DNA from: Affinundibacterium seohonense | Lineage (GTDB): Bacteria; Pseudomonadota; Gammaproteobacteria; Burkholderiales; Burkholderiaceae_D | Direction: 5' to 3' | DNA length: 64,000 nucleotides | NCBI RefSeq assembly: GCF_014284305.1 | Contig: NZ_JACOFW010000013.1 | Coordinates: 57,093-121,092, forward strand | Shown: one piece after another, positions 37,547 to 46,651 of the stretch | Layout: the number at the start of each line of letters is the position of its first letter | Position numbering within the stretch: position 1 is the first letter of the stretch | The notes under the pieces: model-generated | Database searches by the model: none | What the model was told of the DNA's origin: nothing | What the model saw: only the letters and a program-made list of their open reading frames with translations | Program-made: the position numbers and the translations under genes

Positions 37547-39583
37547 ATGAAGCAAGGTTTATTGGTTGGCTTGATCGCTACCATTTTTCATCAAAATGCA
37601 TTTGCCGACGATTCGGTTTTACATCGCGTGGCAATTGATGGCTCTAAAATGAGCCAATTGGGTCTGCTCGACGCTGCTAATGCCGGTGTGATTGGGAAAA
37701 AAGAACTGGCGTCGATGACGACTTACCGTCCGGGCGAATTGCTCGAAGCAATCCCAGGCTTGATTGTGAGCCAGCACAGCGGCGAAGGCAAAGCCAATCA
37801 ATTCTACCTGCGCGGCTTTAATCTTGATCACGGCACGGATCTGCGCACGACGCTCGATGAAATGCCTGTCAATCAGCGTAGTCACGCGCACGGACAAGGT
37901 TGGACAGATTTGAACTTCTTAATCCCAGAATTAACGGCGCGTATGGAGTTCAAAAAAGGGCCTTATTCATCGACGACCGGTGACTTTTCGGCGGCTGGCA
38001 GTGCTGCCATGTTGTATGCAAATCGATTGAGCCAAAGCATCGCCAGTGTCACAATCGGGCAAAATGCCTATCGCCGCGCCTTGCTCGCAGCTTCGCCAGA
38101 TTTTGCCGATGGTAGTTTGTTATATGCACTTGAATTCACAGGTAATGACGGCCCATTTGTGAACCCAGATAAGTTCAAAAAAGTGAATGCGGTATTGCGC
38201 TACAGTGAAGGCTTTGCGAACAATGGATTTAGTCTCAGTGCGATGCTATATCGCGGCAAATGGAACGCCACTGATCAGATTCCGTTGCGAGCAGTGGAGC
38301 AGGGCGACATTAGCCGCTTTGACACCATTGATAAGACCGATGGGGGCGAAGCGCACCGCTATAGTTTATCTGGTAGTTGGCGTCGTACGGCAACGGACGA
38401 TGCTTCAAAGATTAGTGCGTATTTGATCAATACTGGTTTGGATTTATATTCCAACTTTACCTATTTTATGGACGATCCGATTAATGGTGATCAGTTCAGT
38501 CAGCCAGATCGTCGAGTGACGAGCGGGCTGAACGCAAGTCATACTTGGCATTCGCATTTGAATGGTAAGAACACCGACTTCACAATTGGCACACAGCTGC
38601 AAAACGATAATGTCTTTAATGGCTTGCATAAGACTAAGGCACGTCAGCAATTATCCACGGTACGTCAAGATCACATCGTCGAAACCAGTTTGGGCTTGTA
38701 TGTCGATATGAGTACCCGTTGGACGGAAAGTTTTCGTACGAATTTTGGCTTACGTCATGATCAATATCGATTTCAAGTGGATGGAGATCGACGTGAAAAT
38801 TCAGGAAAAGCCAATGATCACATCACTAGCCCTAGTGCCAGTTTGATTTTTGGTCCGTGGAGTAAGACCGAGTTTTATGTGAACGTGGGCACGGGCTTTC
38901 ATAGCAATGATGCGCGGGCGACTTTGACGACGATTGATCCACAAAGCTTAGAGCCAACAGGCAGATCACTAGGACTGGTACGCGCACGTGGCAGCGAATT
39001 AGGCATGCGTACAGAAATTCTACCGGGTCTGCAGACTTCGGTATCTTTGTACCGTCTTGATTTCGATTCTGAGTTGAGTTTCGTCGGCGACGCTGGTACG
39101 ACCGAAGCAGGGCGCCCAAGCCGTCGTCATGGTATCGAAATTTCTAATTCTTATCAGGCCAACGATTGGTTGGCGATTGATTTTGATGCCGCGTATGCAA
39201 AGGCACGTTCATGTGATTTTGATCCTGTTGGTAATCGTATCGTGGGTGCCGTCGAAGGTGTTGCGCAATTATCGGCAGTAGTCGATAAGCTAGGCGCTTG
39301 GTCGGGTGCATTGCGTTTACGTTATTTTGGCCCACGTGCCTTACTGGAAGATAATTCCGTGCGCTCAAAAGCAAGTAGCACGCTCAACGGGCGTTTTGGG
39401 TATAAGTTTAGCCCGACGCTGAAACTAGAGTTAGAAGGATTTAATCTGACCAATCGCCGTGCTTCTGCGATTGACTATTACTACGAATCGCAGCTGAAAG
39501 GTGAAGCAAGTCCGAAAGAAGATATCCATTTTCATCCTTTGGAATCGCGCTCATTCCGCTTGATGTTGATCAAGACTTTCTAG
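37547..39583 (+). CDS. TonB-dependent outer-membrane receptor
   Basis: A 678-residue receptor with a signal peptide (cleavage near NAFA-DDS). The plug domain has the family pattern YRPGELLEAIPGLIVSQHSGEGKANQFYLRG, then a 22-strand barrel ending in ...SFRLMLIKTF with the terminal aromatic residue needed for assembly. The TonB-box region near the mature N-terminus cannot be clearly assigned. Unlike many iron receptors it carries no extra N-terminal signalling domain. The plug's GFNLDHGTDLRTTLDEMPVNQRSHAHGQGW stretch resembles that of receptors in clusters with DUF6702 proteins; a metal or peptide ligand is possible but not shown. Confidence 0.9.
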   Translation: MKQGLLVGLIATIFHQNAFADDSVLHRVAIDGSKMSQLGLLDAANAGVIGKKELASMTTYRPGELLEAIPGLIVSQHSGEGKANQFYLRGFNLDHGTDLRTTLDEMPVNQRSHAHGQGWTDLNFLIPELTARMEFKKGPYSSTTGDFSAAGSAAMLYANRLSQSIASVTIGQNAYRRALLAASPDFADGSLLYALEFTGNDGPFVNPDKFKKVNAVLRYSEGFANNGFSLSAMLYRGKWNATDQIPLRAVEQGDISRFDTIDKTDGGEAHRYSLSGSWRRTATDDASKISAYLINTGLDLYSNFTYFMDDPINGDQFSQPDRRVTSGLNASHTWHSHLNGKNTDFTIGTQLQNDNVFNGLHKTKARQQLSTVRQDHIVETSLGLYVDMSTRWTESFRTNFGLRHDQYRFQVDGDRRENSGKANDHITSPSASLIFGPWSKTEFYVNVGTGFHSNDARATLTTIDPQSLEPTGRSLGLVRARGSELGMRTEILPGLQTSVSLYRLDFDSELSFVGDAGTTEAGRPSRRHGIEISNSYQANDWLAIDFDAAYAKARSCDFDPVGNRIVGAVEGVAQLSAVVDKLGAWSGALRLRYFGPRALLEDNSVRSKASSTLNGRFGYKFSPTLKLELEGFNLTNRRASAIDYYYESQLKGEASPKEDIHFHPLESRSFRLMLIKTF

Positions 39584-39602
39584 ATTTGTTAGAGCATCCT
39601 GC

Positions 39603-39643
39603 AAAAAAAAGCCAGCGAGACATTCATCTCACTGGCTTTTTTT
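39603..39643. terminator. Bidirectional terminator between the TonB receptor and M28 peptidase genes
   Basis: An imperfect stem AGCCAGCGAGA/TCTCACTGGCT is flanked by an A-run on the left and a T-run on the right, so it can serve both converging genes. Confidence 0.85.
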
Positions 39644-39661
39644 GTGATGACTGGTGCGAAC

Positions 39662-41557
39662 TTATTGGATCGTCGCCACCAAACTTGCACCACTCATCGC
39701 TGCGTAAGCTTTAATGAGTATGTGATAAGTGCCTGCCTGTGGTGAGGTGAACGTGATGGTTTCTGCGTTGGTTGCGCCATCCGATTTTTTGTCGAAGACA
39801 GTCGTGGTTGGCGCAGTGTTAAATTTGGCATAAATATCACCATCACCTGTGCCGCCCGATAATTTGAATGTCAACGAGGTTTTGCCAGCTGGTACCGAGA
39901 TTGTGTAAGTCTTGGTGGCGTTCTTTGCCATACCAATGCTGACCGCTACACCACTAGTCAAGATGTTCCCCTGAGTGGTGCCTGTTTGATAGCTCGCAAC
40001 CAATGATGCTCCACTCACTGCTGTAGATGCATTGGCTAGTAAGTAGTAGGTGCCGGCAGTCGGTGTCGCGATCGTGATTGTTTCCGTATTTGTCGCACCA
40101 TCGGCTTTTTGTAAATAGGAGGTCGTGGTTGGTAAGCTACCTAGCTGCGTATAAATATCTAAATCGCCAGTGCCACCGGTGGTTTTGAAAGTTAAGTTGC
40201 TGACGCCGGTAGGGACCACAAAGCTGTAATTAGTTTGTGTGCCAGCAGCGCCCGCAACCGCCACTGAAACATCTTTCGTTAAGACCGTGGTTGCTGGTGG
40301 TAATCCCGGGCCATCACTGCCCAATTCCACCGCAAAAGAAGCAGCTAAGCGACCAAATTTTAAAGCATGATTCGCTTGGCTACCCATATTGGCGTAGGTG
40401 TCGCCTGTGCCGTGAATTTTTGGATTGCTTTCATTCATCGTCGTTTCAAAGGGCATCGACGTTGGATACCCTTGTGCATGCCAAGAGGCGTGGTCTGAAC
40501 AGCCGTAGCCACAGCTATCATTGCCCACGGTTAACGTCGGTTGATAAGTGCTGATGAGGTTGGCGACAAAAGTATTTTGTGCCGCGTTGGTGTAGTCGGT
40601 GTAAAGGTAAATATCTTTAGCGGAGCCTTTGTAATTGGTCATGTCTAGCTGCATGACACCAACCACTTTCACGCCATCCGTTTTATATTTTTTAGCGATT
40701 TCTGCTGAGCCTTTTAGTCCCACTTCTTCTGCTGCATAGGCGATAAATTTGATGGTACGTCGAGGTTGATAATTGCTCGCCAACATGACGCGAATTGCTT
40801 CGGTCAGACTCGCGATACCTGAGGCGTCATCATCCGCGCCAGGTGCTCTCGTGGTCTCGGTTGTGCCGGCAGTGTTGATCGAGTCTTGATGCCCACCAAG
40901 AACCACGACCTCAGAAGCATTGTCGCTACCTTGTATGGTCAAAATCACGGATTTTTGTGGAAAGGCAGCATGGGTAAATTGTTCGACTGTCACATTACTG
41001 CGACCACTTGCTAAGCTTGTCCATTTGTTCTTGATCCAGTTGGAACCTGTGGTGCCACCGGTTGTTGTGTAGTAGCGATTGGTGATCGCAGAGAGGTCAA
41101 CGATGGTTTGTCCAATGTTTGTCGCCTGCATTTGGGTCAACAATGGATTGACTGTGGTTTGATTATCGATGGTATAGGACGGCGCCAAACTGGCAAATGC
41201 TGGCGCAATGCCTTGTGCCGTGCTTCTTAATGCATTTCGGCCAGACAATTCACTATCATGCGAAATGAAGCCCCCGCAACGCTTTAGCTTGGTATGAATG
41301 GCGCCAGATAACGCATGCATAGTTGCTTCATCAACTTGTACCAGATGAACATCCTCTGATCTTGCAAAACCAACTGAGCCAGCATTGACTGTGTGACTTT
41401 CTCGTGAAACTAAGTTCGGTGAAATTTGCTTGAGTTCATTAAAAGCGGCATCACCAATGGTGATCCAAATCTTCTTTTCAGCGGCATTGCTTGTGACATT
41501 GCCTGATGCGCTCAGGACTAAGCCGAGCATTAAACTCGATAGAATTTTCTTTTGCAT
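39662..41557 (-). CDS. Secreted M28-family aminopeptidase with two PPC domains
   Basis: A 631-residue secreted peptidase with a signal peptide (about residues 1-25, SNAAEKK). The M28 domain shows zinc ligands in VVLGGHQDS, PGADDDASG, YAAEEVGLKGS, QLDMTNYKG and the CSDHASWH region, matching the bacterial leucyl aminopeptidase type. Two copies of a ~100-residue PPC (bacterial pre-peptidase C-terminal) domain follow, each with a FK-[TL]-[TS]-GGTGD-[LG]-DIY core and GTYHIL/GTYYLL. PPC domains are often removed after secretion. It is monocistronic and shares a terminator with the TonB receptor. Confidence 0.93.
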   Translation of the reverse strand: MQKKILSSLMLGLVLSASGNVTSNAAEKKIWITIGDAAFNELKQISPNLVSRESHTVNAGSVGFARSEDVHLVQVDEATMHALSGAIHTKLKRCGGFISHDSELSGRNALRSTAQGIAPAFASLAPSYTIDNQTTVNPLLTQMQATNIGQTIVDLSAITNRYYTTTGGTTGSNWIKNKWTSLASGRSNVTVEQFTHAAFPQKSVILTIQGSDNASEVVVLGGHQDSINTAGTTETTRAPGADDDASGIASLTEAIRVMLASNYQPRRTIKFIAYAAEEVGLKGSAEIAKKYKTDGVKVVGVMQLDMTNYKGSAKDIYLYTDYTNAAQNTFVANLISTYQPTLTVGNDSCGYGCSDHASWHAQGYPTSMPFETTMNESNPKIHGTGDTYANMGSQANHALKFGRLAASFAVELGSDGPGLPPATTVLTKDVSVAVAGAAGTQTNYSFVVPTGVSNLTFKTTGGTGDLDIYTQLGSLPTTTSYLQKADGATNTETITIATPTAGTYYLLANASTAVSGASLVASYQTGTTQGNILTSGVAVSIGMAKNATKTYTISVPAGKTSLTFKLSGGTGDGDIYAKFNTAPTTTVFDKKSDGATNAETITFTSPQAGTYHILIKAYAAMSGASLVATIQ

Positions 41558-42067
41558 CTGTCTCTCCCAGACTATATGGTTAGGATGTTTATTTTGATTT
41601 TAAGGAATTGATTGCACCCGACTTACCGTGAGATATCCCATTCCGCCGATGTATTGCAATCAAAAGTGAGTAGAACAGAGAAAGAGGTTGACGGAAAGTT
41701 ATCAGTTGTTTTTTGGATGTTGGTGAAATACGGTATTTTTTGTAAACCAAAGAAAATTCTGTCATTAGCTGTTTTTCTTTGGTTTTCTGCGTCTATTAGT
41801 CTTCAACGTCGATAAATACGAAATTAATCTATTTAAAGTAAATAATCTTTATACTTTTAGTCGCCTAATTTGATCTGCGGGAGCGGCGCTGGTATTGGTG
41901 ACCTTATCGATAGGATTTTTTTAGTAAATTGTTTTATAAGAATTTTGTCGTGCGATTTGTTTAAGTGGTATCAAATTACGAGCATTGTTCACGAACCATT
42001 TCCTGAGAACGCAGTGGACTCTCAAACTTCGGTATCATGTCAGGCTCAATCAACCGCGAGAATTCAC
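41558..42067. other. 510-base intergenic region without a convincing gene
   Basis: Lies between the divergent M28 peptidase and ATP-grasp genes and is AT-rich (AAATTAATCTATTTAAAGTAAATAATC near 41820). Short frames exist but lack ribosome binding sites and coding character. It probably holds the promoters of both genes and may carry decayed sequence. Confidence 0.55.
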
Positions 42068-42946
42068 ATGAACAGCCAACGCCATCTTGCCGTCGTTACC
42101 AGCGCGGACTTACCAGATTTATTCGGTGGAGAAAAATTACTCCCGCCCGCTTTGCTTGAAATGGGGGCAAAAGTCTCGGTTTGCATCTGGGATGATCCGA
42201 CCGTGCAGTGGCAGTCATTTGATGCGGTGATTATTCGCTGCCCTTGGGATTATCATGAAAAGCTCGCAGATTTTTTGCAATGGCTGGAACGATTAAGTGT
42301 GATGAAACTGCTTGTCATTAATGATCTGGCGACGCTGAATTGGAATTTGAATAAGAAATATTTGTTCGAGCTCAGTTCCAAACAACTACCGATTATCCCC
42401 AGCCTTTGTGTCACACCAGAGGATTTAAGCACGTTGGCAGAGTTGATGAAAGAGCTTGATAGTGAGCAAATCGTGATAAAGCCTGTGCAGTCGGCCGGTG
42501 CCTGGCGGACTTTGCGTGTGAATCCTGACAATATTGTCGAAGTCGACCGTGATTTTGCAGTGTGGCGACGCGAGCAAGATTTCTTAGTCCAGCCCTTTAT
42601 GCCCGAAATTATGCAGGACGGCGAATGGTCTTTGATTTTCTTTGATGGCGAATTTAGCCATGCTGTGCTGAAGAGCGCGAAGGCGGGTGATTTCCGTGTT
42701 CAGTCAGATCACGGCGGTACCGTGCGATCGGTCGCAGTCTCGGTGAATATGCAGGCTCAAGCCCAAGCTATTTTGAACGCCTTAGAACGTATGCCATGTT
42801 ATGCACGTGTGGATGGGGTAATACGCGATGGGCAATTTATGTTGATGGAATTGGAGCTGTTAGAGCCAGAATTATTCTTGGAATTCGATGCTGATGCACC
42901 TCAGCGTTTTGCACAAGTGATCATGCGTAGATTGCCTCGGTCGTAA
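42068..42946 (+). CDS. ATP-grasp family protein (RimK/DcsG-like)
   Basis: A 292-residue protein of the ATP-grasp superfamily, which forms amide-type bonds through acyl-phosphate intermediates. The N-terminal Rossmann-like part has VIIRCPWDYHEK, the wDYH pattern of the COG0189/DcsG-like group. The ATP-binding region shows IVIKPVQSAGAWRT and QPFMPEIMQDGEWSL, and ...FMLMELELLEPELFL holds the metal-binding Glu/Asn area. Substrates are unknown; a peptide or amino-acid ligase is likely. The ATG at 42068 is chosen over upstream in-frame starts that lack homologous sequence. Monocistronic and convergent with DUF1697. Confidence 0.78.
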   Translation: MNSQRHLAVVTSADLPDLFGGEKLLPPALLEMGAKVSVCIWDDPTVQWQSFDAVIIRCPWDYHEKLADFLQWLERLSVMKLLVINDLATLNWNLNKKYLFELSSKQLPIIPSLCVTPEDLSTLAELMKELDSEQIVIKPVQSAGAWRTLRVNPDNIVEVDRDFAVWRREQDFLVQPFMPEIMQDGEWSLIFFDGEFSHAVLKSAKAGDFRVQSDHGGTVRSVAVSVNMQAQAQAILNALERMPCYARVDGVIRDGQFMLMELELLEPELFLEFDADAPQRFAQVIMRRLPRS

Positions 42947-42959
42947 GCCGTGTCACAAT

Positions 42960-43472
42960 TTATAAAGCTAATCCAAGCTGACACAACTTGCTCACGGTAT
43001 TGATGTTGCGTGCAGTTCCATTTTTCGCCGCAGGGATCAGCAGTTTAGAATCCGCCATCCCTGCACCGTAATAGACGTAGATCGCACCTTCACCGCAGAC
43101 GAGCACTTCATCACGCTTGTTTTTCACCGCATCGATCAATGCCGATGTCACTGGCTCATCAAGAAATAGGCAAATGCTGCGATTACCTTCTTTATCGGCA
43201 AATGGATTTTGCGCGAGCAGATTTTGTATCTGTTCGGGGGTCCGAATGAAGACCCCAACAGTTTTGCCTGCATAATCGGCTAAGGCTTTTTCCAGCAAGT
43301 CCTGACATGCTTTTGCACTAAGCATGCTGCTAAAAATCACATTGCCACTTGCAATATAAGTTTTGACTTGTTGAAATCCAATTGCCTCACACATTGTTAC
43401 CAAGTCTTTCATTGGCAGTTTGCCAGTGCCGCCGACATTCACGGCTCTTAGAAAAGCGATATAAGCGGTCAT
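42960..43472 (-). CDS. DUF1697-family protein
   Basis: A 170-residue cytoplasmic protein. The start MTAYIAFLRAVNVGGTGKLPM is the hallmark of the DUF1697 family, and KTYIASGNVIFSS follows. The function is not established. An AGAG-type ribosome binding site precedes the ATG. The DUF3667 gene is 26 bases upstream on the same strand, so co-transcription is likely. Confidence 0.85.
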   Translation of the reverse strand: MTAYIAFLRAVNVGGTGKLPMKDLVTMCEAIGFQQVKTYIASGNVIFSSMLSAKACQDLLEKALADYAGKTVGVFIRTPEQIQNLLAQNPFADKEGNRSICLFLDEPVTSALIDAVKNKRDEVLVCGEGAIYVYYGAGMADSKLLIPAAKNGTARNINTVSKLCQLGLAL

Positions 43473-43498
43473 CTGGTTTACTCTTTGGTTGTAATTGA

Positions 43499-45049
43499 CT
43501 AAGCACTTAAGACGGTGACTACCACCGCATAAATGCTAAAGGAAATTGAAGCGATTAAGAGCAGGGCCACGGTGCGCCATAAACTAGATGGTACGCTTAA
43601 ACTATACGCATGGCGTAGTTGAGAAAACATATGTATCGGTGGCACAAAAGCGAATAAAAGAGCGGCGCTTCCTTTGAAATCGAATTTCGATAAAATGGCG
43701 ACTACCATCATCAAAATACTCATAAACGATAAAGAGTATAAAGAAAATACGACGTGATCAAATATGACATATTTTCTGCTAAAAGCAAATAATAGCCATA
43801 CAAAAGGCAGAGAGATTGGAATTAATAAAATCGCTGCACTCGCCGCATTCTTCTTCATTTTGTAGAGGGTAAGTTCGCGATTCTTATTGATATCGGCAAG
43901 TGCTTTACCTATGTACGGAATTTTCGATAAGTCATCAAGCTCATTCGTCGCTTCTTCTGTTTCTGACATTGCTGTTGATGCACTTGCATCACTACTTGCA
44001 CTAGTTTCTTCCGCTGTCGGAGTCGTCTTTGGTGACGCCTCTTTCTTTGCAGTTTGTTCTTGCTTTGATTTGTTGTGCTTGGCGATTGCTTTCGCTACGC
44101 GTTTCCTATGGTATTTCACTAGGTTTTCCATTGAACGAATCTCTTGGGCGATTTCCCAAGGTTTGAGTGATGCAATGTCTAAGGTGGATGCATCGCTACT
44201 CGTTTCTTTGCCCTCGTCAGCCTGCTTACTCGCAGACGTGTCGACTGGATTAGCCGTTGAGCTTATTGATGAACTCGTCGTTGAACCATTCTTCACGTCC
44301 TTACTTGAACTGATGTCTTTGGTTGACATGTCAGTTGATTTTTCTGACTTAAATTTGTGCTGAAGCGTTTTCAGATCCGCCAAAGTTCGCTCAGCTTGTT
44401 CCAATGCTTGCTTCGCTTCCAACACGGAAACAGTATTGCCATCTATTGCATCTAAGGTGTCTTGCAGCTGAAGCACTTGGGCTTCATATGCTCGGATTTC
44501 TATTTTTAATCCCAAATGCTCTGGGCTATGTTCACCTAATTGGCTTTTTTCAAGGCGCTTCTGCTGTAGTGTTTCCTTGGCTTGTGTTAATTCCAGTGTG
44601 ACATCTTCTCTTGAGTCGTCAGTTTTGATCAGATCTTCACCCTTCCATGAGGTTGTGTAGGAGAACACAAAGAACATTAAAAAAATCAAAAAAAGGAAGA
44701 GCGCCAGTGGTGAAACATAAGAAGTACGTTTACCTTCGATGTAATCTTTGGTTAACTGACCAGGGCGTAAAATCAAGGCCGGAATCGTGCGCCAGGCTTT
44801 GGTGTCGAAGTGGAAAATGCCATGTAGTACTTCCTCGAACATGTGCAACAGGGATCGATGTATATGCGAGTATTGACCACAAGTATGACAGTAAGCGCCA
44901 TTAAGGGTTATGCCGCAGTTTGCACATTGTTTAGAGTGGTTTGGATCGCTCGTGTCGCCATCATGTTTCGGCGTATTTGGTTTCCCTAATTCCTCGCTAA
45001 CGACAATCGCTGTCAAAGTTTCAGCGGCATTACCCATTTCAATTCCCAT
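43499..45049 (-). CDS. DUF3667-family zinc-ribbon membrane protein with a long insert
   Basis: A 516-residue membrane protein. A zinc ribbon, C42/C45/C54/C57 (CANCG...YCHTCGQ), starts the DUF3667 domain, followed by HFDTKAWRTIPALILRPGQLTKDYI, a signature of that family. A membrane segment lies at about residues 112-132. A hydrophilic insert of ~240 residues, with a Gln/Glu coiled coil then Ser/Thr/Ala/Lys low complexity, comes before three more membrane segments (about 410-510). The insert is longer than I would expect for the family. The role is unknown. Confidence 0.82.
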   Translation of the reverse strand: MGIEMGNAAETLTAIVVSEELGKPNTPKHDGDTSDPNHSKQCANCGITLNGAYCHTCGQYSHIHRSLLHMFEEVLHGIFHFDTKAWRTIPALILRPGQLTKDYIEGKRTSYVSPLALFLFLIFLMFFVFSYTTSWKGEDLIKTDDSREDVTLELTQAKETLQQKRLEKSQLGEHSPEHLGLKIEIRAYEAQVLQLQDTLDAIDGNTVSVLEAKQALEQAERTLADLKTLQHKFKSEKSTDMSTKDISSSKDVKNGSTTSSSISSTANPVDTSASKQADEGKETSSDASTLDIASLKPWEIAQEIRSMENLVKYHRKRVAKAIAKHNKSKQEQTAKKEASPKTTPTAEETSASSDASASTAMSETEEATNELDDLSKIPYIGKALADINKNRELTLYKMKKNAASAAILLIPISLPFVWLLFAFSRKYVIFDHVVFSLYSLSFMSILMMVVAILSKFDFKGSAALLFAFVPPIHMFSQLRHAYSLSVPSSLWRTVALLLIASISFSIYAVVVTVLSA

Positions 45050-45327
45050 GACCTACCTCAATTTATTGTTGCATGGATTGTGCCCTATTCAAGCAATACT
45101 CTCAAGCAAAGTCACTAACTAAAATTGCTCTGATTGGCGGTTGGAATTCTTATCGAAAAAAGGGTTTTCAATGCAGTTTTTGGAAGTGACAAACCTGTGA
45201 TGGACGTGTGATACCTTTGCCGCACTATATTTCATGTTCGTGCTTTTTCTTATTGTCGATAGAGAGTCACACTGTTACAGTTCTGCGTTTTGCGATAAAA
45301 GCAAAGACTATATTATTGGTACACCTT

Positions 45328-46527
45328 ATGAAAATCTCATCTCAAGTTGATCGGGCAGAACCCAAAACGCATTCACGCTTACCATTTTTGGATGGTTTAC
45401 GTGCATTGGCGGCACTTTGGGTGGTGTTAGGCCATTGTCATTTATTTGCTTATGGTTGGAATTCACATCAATCGATCTGGACAAAAGCCATTAATGCTTT
45501 GTTATACCTGCACTTAGGGGTTGTGGTATTTCTGGTGTTGTCAGGATTCTGTCTAGCATTGCCGGTGCTTCGTAACCAAAACCGATTGTCGGCTGGTGTG
45601 CTGGGTTTCTTTAAGGCGAGGGCAACGCGTATTTTGCCACCTTACTTTGCCATTCTTTGCCTCATTTTATTGATCAATTTTTTTATCCCTCTTGGGGCTT
45701 GGGGCAGGCATCCGATTGGATTGACGCCGACAATTTCTTGGGAAATTTTGGCAGTTAATTTTTCATTGATGCAAGACTTCTATCCGCAATTTAATGCCAT
45801 CAATGGCCCTTTTTGGAGTATCGCGACTGAGTGGCATCTGTATTTCTTTTTCCCACTCTTAGTATTTTTTCTGCGTAAGTTTGGGGCATTGATCGCCTTT
45901 GCTTTGTCTTGTATTTTGGCCAGTGCTATCGTCTGGATCGCGAGTCATCCACCTCAGTTTGTGTCGAATCTGCAGATGACGATCATGACACCGTCTTACT
46001 TTCTCTACCTGTTTGTATTTGGGATGTTTGCAGCGTGGTTGGCTTTCGGTGAGGGTTATTTGCAAAGACGTCGACAACAATGGTTGATCTTGTTGCCTCT
46101 GTTTGCTGCTACCCTGGTTTGGTTTGTATCCTTGATGAATACCTATGCGATTAAAGACGCCGCCAGCGCGACTCGGTTTGCCGAGCAAGCGCAAACGATA
46201 GATATCGTGTTCGCAGTTTTGGTAAGTATTGGTTTGGTGTGGCTGGCTGGGCGTGCGCCGCATTCGATGGCTCGCCGATTATTGGAAAGCAAAGCTTTGA
46301 CTAAGATAGGTCATTTTTCTTACTCACTCTATTTGGTTCATATTCCAGTCTTAGCCATAACGAATCATTTGATAGAGGAAATGCATTTACCTACCAATTT
46401 GATGCATTTACATTTTGCAATTTTGGTAGTTGTCGGTACTGGGTTTTCAATTGTCTTTGCAAATATTTTTTGCAAGATATTCGAGACCGGATTGTGGTGG
46501 AGATGGATCTCGGGAGTCAAAAAATGA
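45328..46527 (+). CDS. Acyltransferase-3 family membrane protein (OafA/YrhL type)
   Basis: A 399-residue protein with about ten membrane segments. The N-terminal RLPFLDGLRALAALWVVLGH carries the catalytic His of the acyltransferase-3 family, which moves acetyl or other acyl groups to sugars or lipids at the outer face of the inner membrane. SYSLYLVHIPV near the C-terminus is the matching conserved segment. The ATG at 45328 is chosen from the family start; a longer frame begins at 45208 but adds an unlikely extension. No polysaccharide genes are beside it, so the acceptor is unknown. Convergent with the SMC gene. Confidence 0.88.
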   Translation: MKISSQVDRAEPKTHSRLPFLDGLRALAALWVVLGHCHLFAYGWNSHQSIWTKAINALLYLHLGVVVFLVLSGFCLALPVLRNQNRLSAGVLGFFKARATRILPPYFAILCLILLINFFIPLGAWGRHPIGLTPTISWEILAVNFSLMQDFYPQFNAINGPFWSIATEWHLYFFFPLLVFFLRKFGALIAFALSCILASAIVWIASHPPQFVSNLQMTIMTPSYFLYLFVFGMFAAWLAFGEGYLQRRRQQWLILLPLFAATLVWFVSLMNTYAIKDAASATRFAEQAQTIDIVFAVLVSIGLVWLAGRAPHSMARRLLESKALTKIGHFSYSLYLVHIPVLAITNHLIEEMHLPTNLMHLHFAILVVVGTGFSIVFANIFCKIFETGLWWRWISGVKK

Positions 46528-46597
46528 GGTCTAGTTGGGCATGGACGCCAACGCGGCATTGAGCAAGAGCCCTATGGCTTAAGGCTTGATCATAAAT

Positions 46598-46620
46598 GGA
46601 GCTTGCGACGAACAAGCTCC
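46598..46620. terminator. Hairpin between convergent acyltransferase and SMC genes
   Basis: A perfect 8-base stem GGAGCTTG/CAAGCTCC with a 7-base loop. No clear T-tract follows on either strand, so it is only a candidate terminator. Confidence 0.45.
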
Positions 46621-46651
46621 AATACTTTCTCGGTAGAGCAATTTCTGAAAC

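Noticed and set aside
41612..41815. 67-residue open frame upstream of the ATP-grasp gene
   Set aside because: No ribosome binding site, no domain pattern, AT-rich surroundings.
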